6,989 bases of DNA from JBJKSO01 sp046703825 (GTDB lineage Bacteria; Chloroflexota; Dormibacteria; Aeolococcales; Bog-877), in contig JBJKSO010000020.1 in the NCBI GenBank assembly GCA_046703825.1, positions 1-6,989 on the forward strand, given 5' to 3'. A model generated the notes under the pieces. That model made no database searches. It was not told the DNA's origin and saw nothing but the letters and a program-made list of their open reading frames with translations. How positions within the stretch are numbered: the first letter of the stretch is position 1; each line of letters starts with the position of its first letter. Below are positions 6,833 through 6,989 of the stretch, piece by piece. A program made the position numbers and the translations under genes.

Positions 6833-6882
6833 GGATCCCGGCGGCAGTCCCATTCCCAGTTCTCACTCAAGCAAGGGGCGGC

Positions 6883-6989
6883 ATGAAGTCGAAGCGCGAG
6901 CCAGGCCGGTGGCGCACCTCGGGGGCGGCCGTGCCCGCGGGATTCCGCAGCTGGCATGTGGTGGCGTCCGGGCCCGGACGGGCCCGCCC
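6883..6989 (+). CDS. Start of an unidentified gene, 3' partial
   Basis: The ATG at 6883 has AAGGGG 4 nt upstream and the frame stays open for 35 codons to the window edge, with all but about four codons ending in G or C. The visible N-terminus is basic (MKSKREPGRWRTSG, then VPAGFRSWHVVASG) with no membrane segment or signal peptide so far. In other dcw clusters murB or ftsQ would follow murC. A basic cytoplasmic leader would suit FtsQ, but too little is visible to name it. The 589-nt gap from the Mur ligase suggests a separate transcript. Confidence 0.45.
   Translation, partial: MKSKREPGRWRTSGAAVPAGFRSWHVVASGPGRAR

Larger units (their letters stand above)
6513..6882 (+). other. Intergenic region of about 370 nt without a recognisable gene
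   Basis: No frame here gives a recognisable protein. The region holds a C/T-rich run with five T (around 6576-6591), a short direct repeat CCGGTGG (6590-6596 and 6600-6606), a perfect 10-bp hairpin (6692-6715), and inverted repeats at 6751-6832 just upstream of the next start codon. Base use is patchier than in the genes, with AT-richer words such as those around 6783-6815. It may hold the operon end and the leader of the next gene. I could not fix a promoter. Confidence 0.6.

Noticed and set aside
6099..6866. Long minus-strand ORF (255 codons) opposite the Mur ligase end and spacer
   Set aside because: Its composition is low-complexity Arg/Gly/Pro/Ala, it runs deep into a clear plus-strand gene, and no family motif is visible: a GC-rich shadow frame. 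The same applies to the antisense frames at 213-1235 and 2220-3839.

Overview
The window is a tight, entirely plus-strand piece of a bacterial division and cell-wall (dcw) cluster, followed by a gene-poor stretch and the first codons of another gene. Gene order: class B penicillin-binding protein (5' end outside the window), mraY, ftsW, murG, then a MurC-position Mur ligase. The DNA is very GC-rich (roughly 70% by eye) and the real genes strongly prefer G or C at third codon positions. The short Gram-positive-type MraY (323 aa), the TTG start of murG and the compact gene packing suggest a high-GC bacterium, perhaps of the Chloroflexota/Dormibacterota/Actinobacteriota side of the tree. That placement is inference and not firm.

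Layout. 1-1592: transpeptidase (ftsI-type) lacking its N-terminal membrane anchor only because the window starts inside the gene. 1594-2565: mraY, one base after the ftsI stop. 2562-3821: ftsW, sharing an ATGA with mraY. 3739-4836: murG, starting 83 nt inside ftsW. 4845-6293: a Mur ligase with Mpl-like N-terminal and central domains and a MurC-like C-terminal domain. 6294-6882: no clear conserved gene, but a possible 49-aa ORF with a strong ribosome binding site, a perfect GC-rich hairpin and a set of mutually exclusive inverted repeats. 6883-6989: start of an unidentified gene that runs off the window.

How the genes work together. MurC adds the first amino acid to UDP-MurNAc, MraY moves the finished phospho-MurNAc-pentapeptide to undecaprenyl phosphate (lipid I), and MurG adds GlcNAc (lipid II). 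FtsW polymerises lipid II into glycan and the FtsI-type PBP crosslinks it at the septum. The overlaps and 1-8 nt gaps imply one transcript with translational coupling. The genes for the middle stem-peptide steps (murE, murF, murD), which often sit between ftsI, mraY and ftsW, are absent here.

Most notable points: the hybrid Mur ligase; an FtsW in which both the Glu and the Lys of the usual QPSExxK motif are replaced (QPSVLAQ); the long ftsW/murG overlap that overprints an Arg-rich FtsW tail on the MurG nucleotide-sugar loop; and the structured spacer after the ligase gene.
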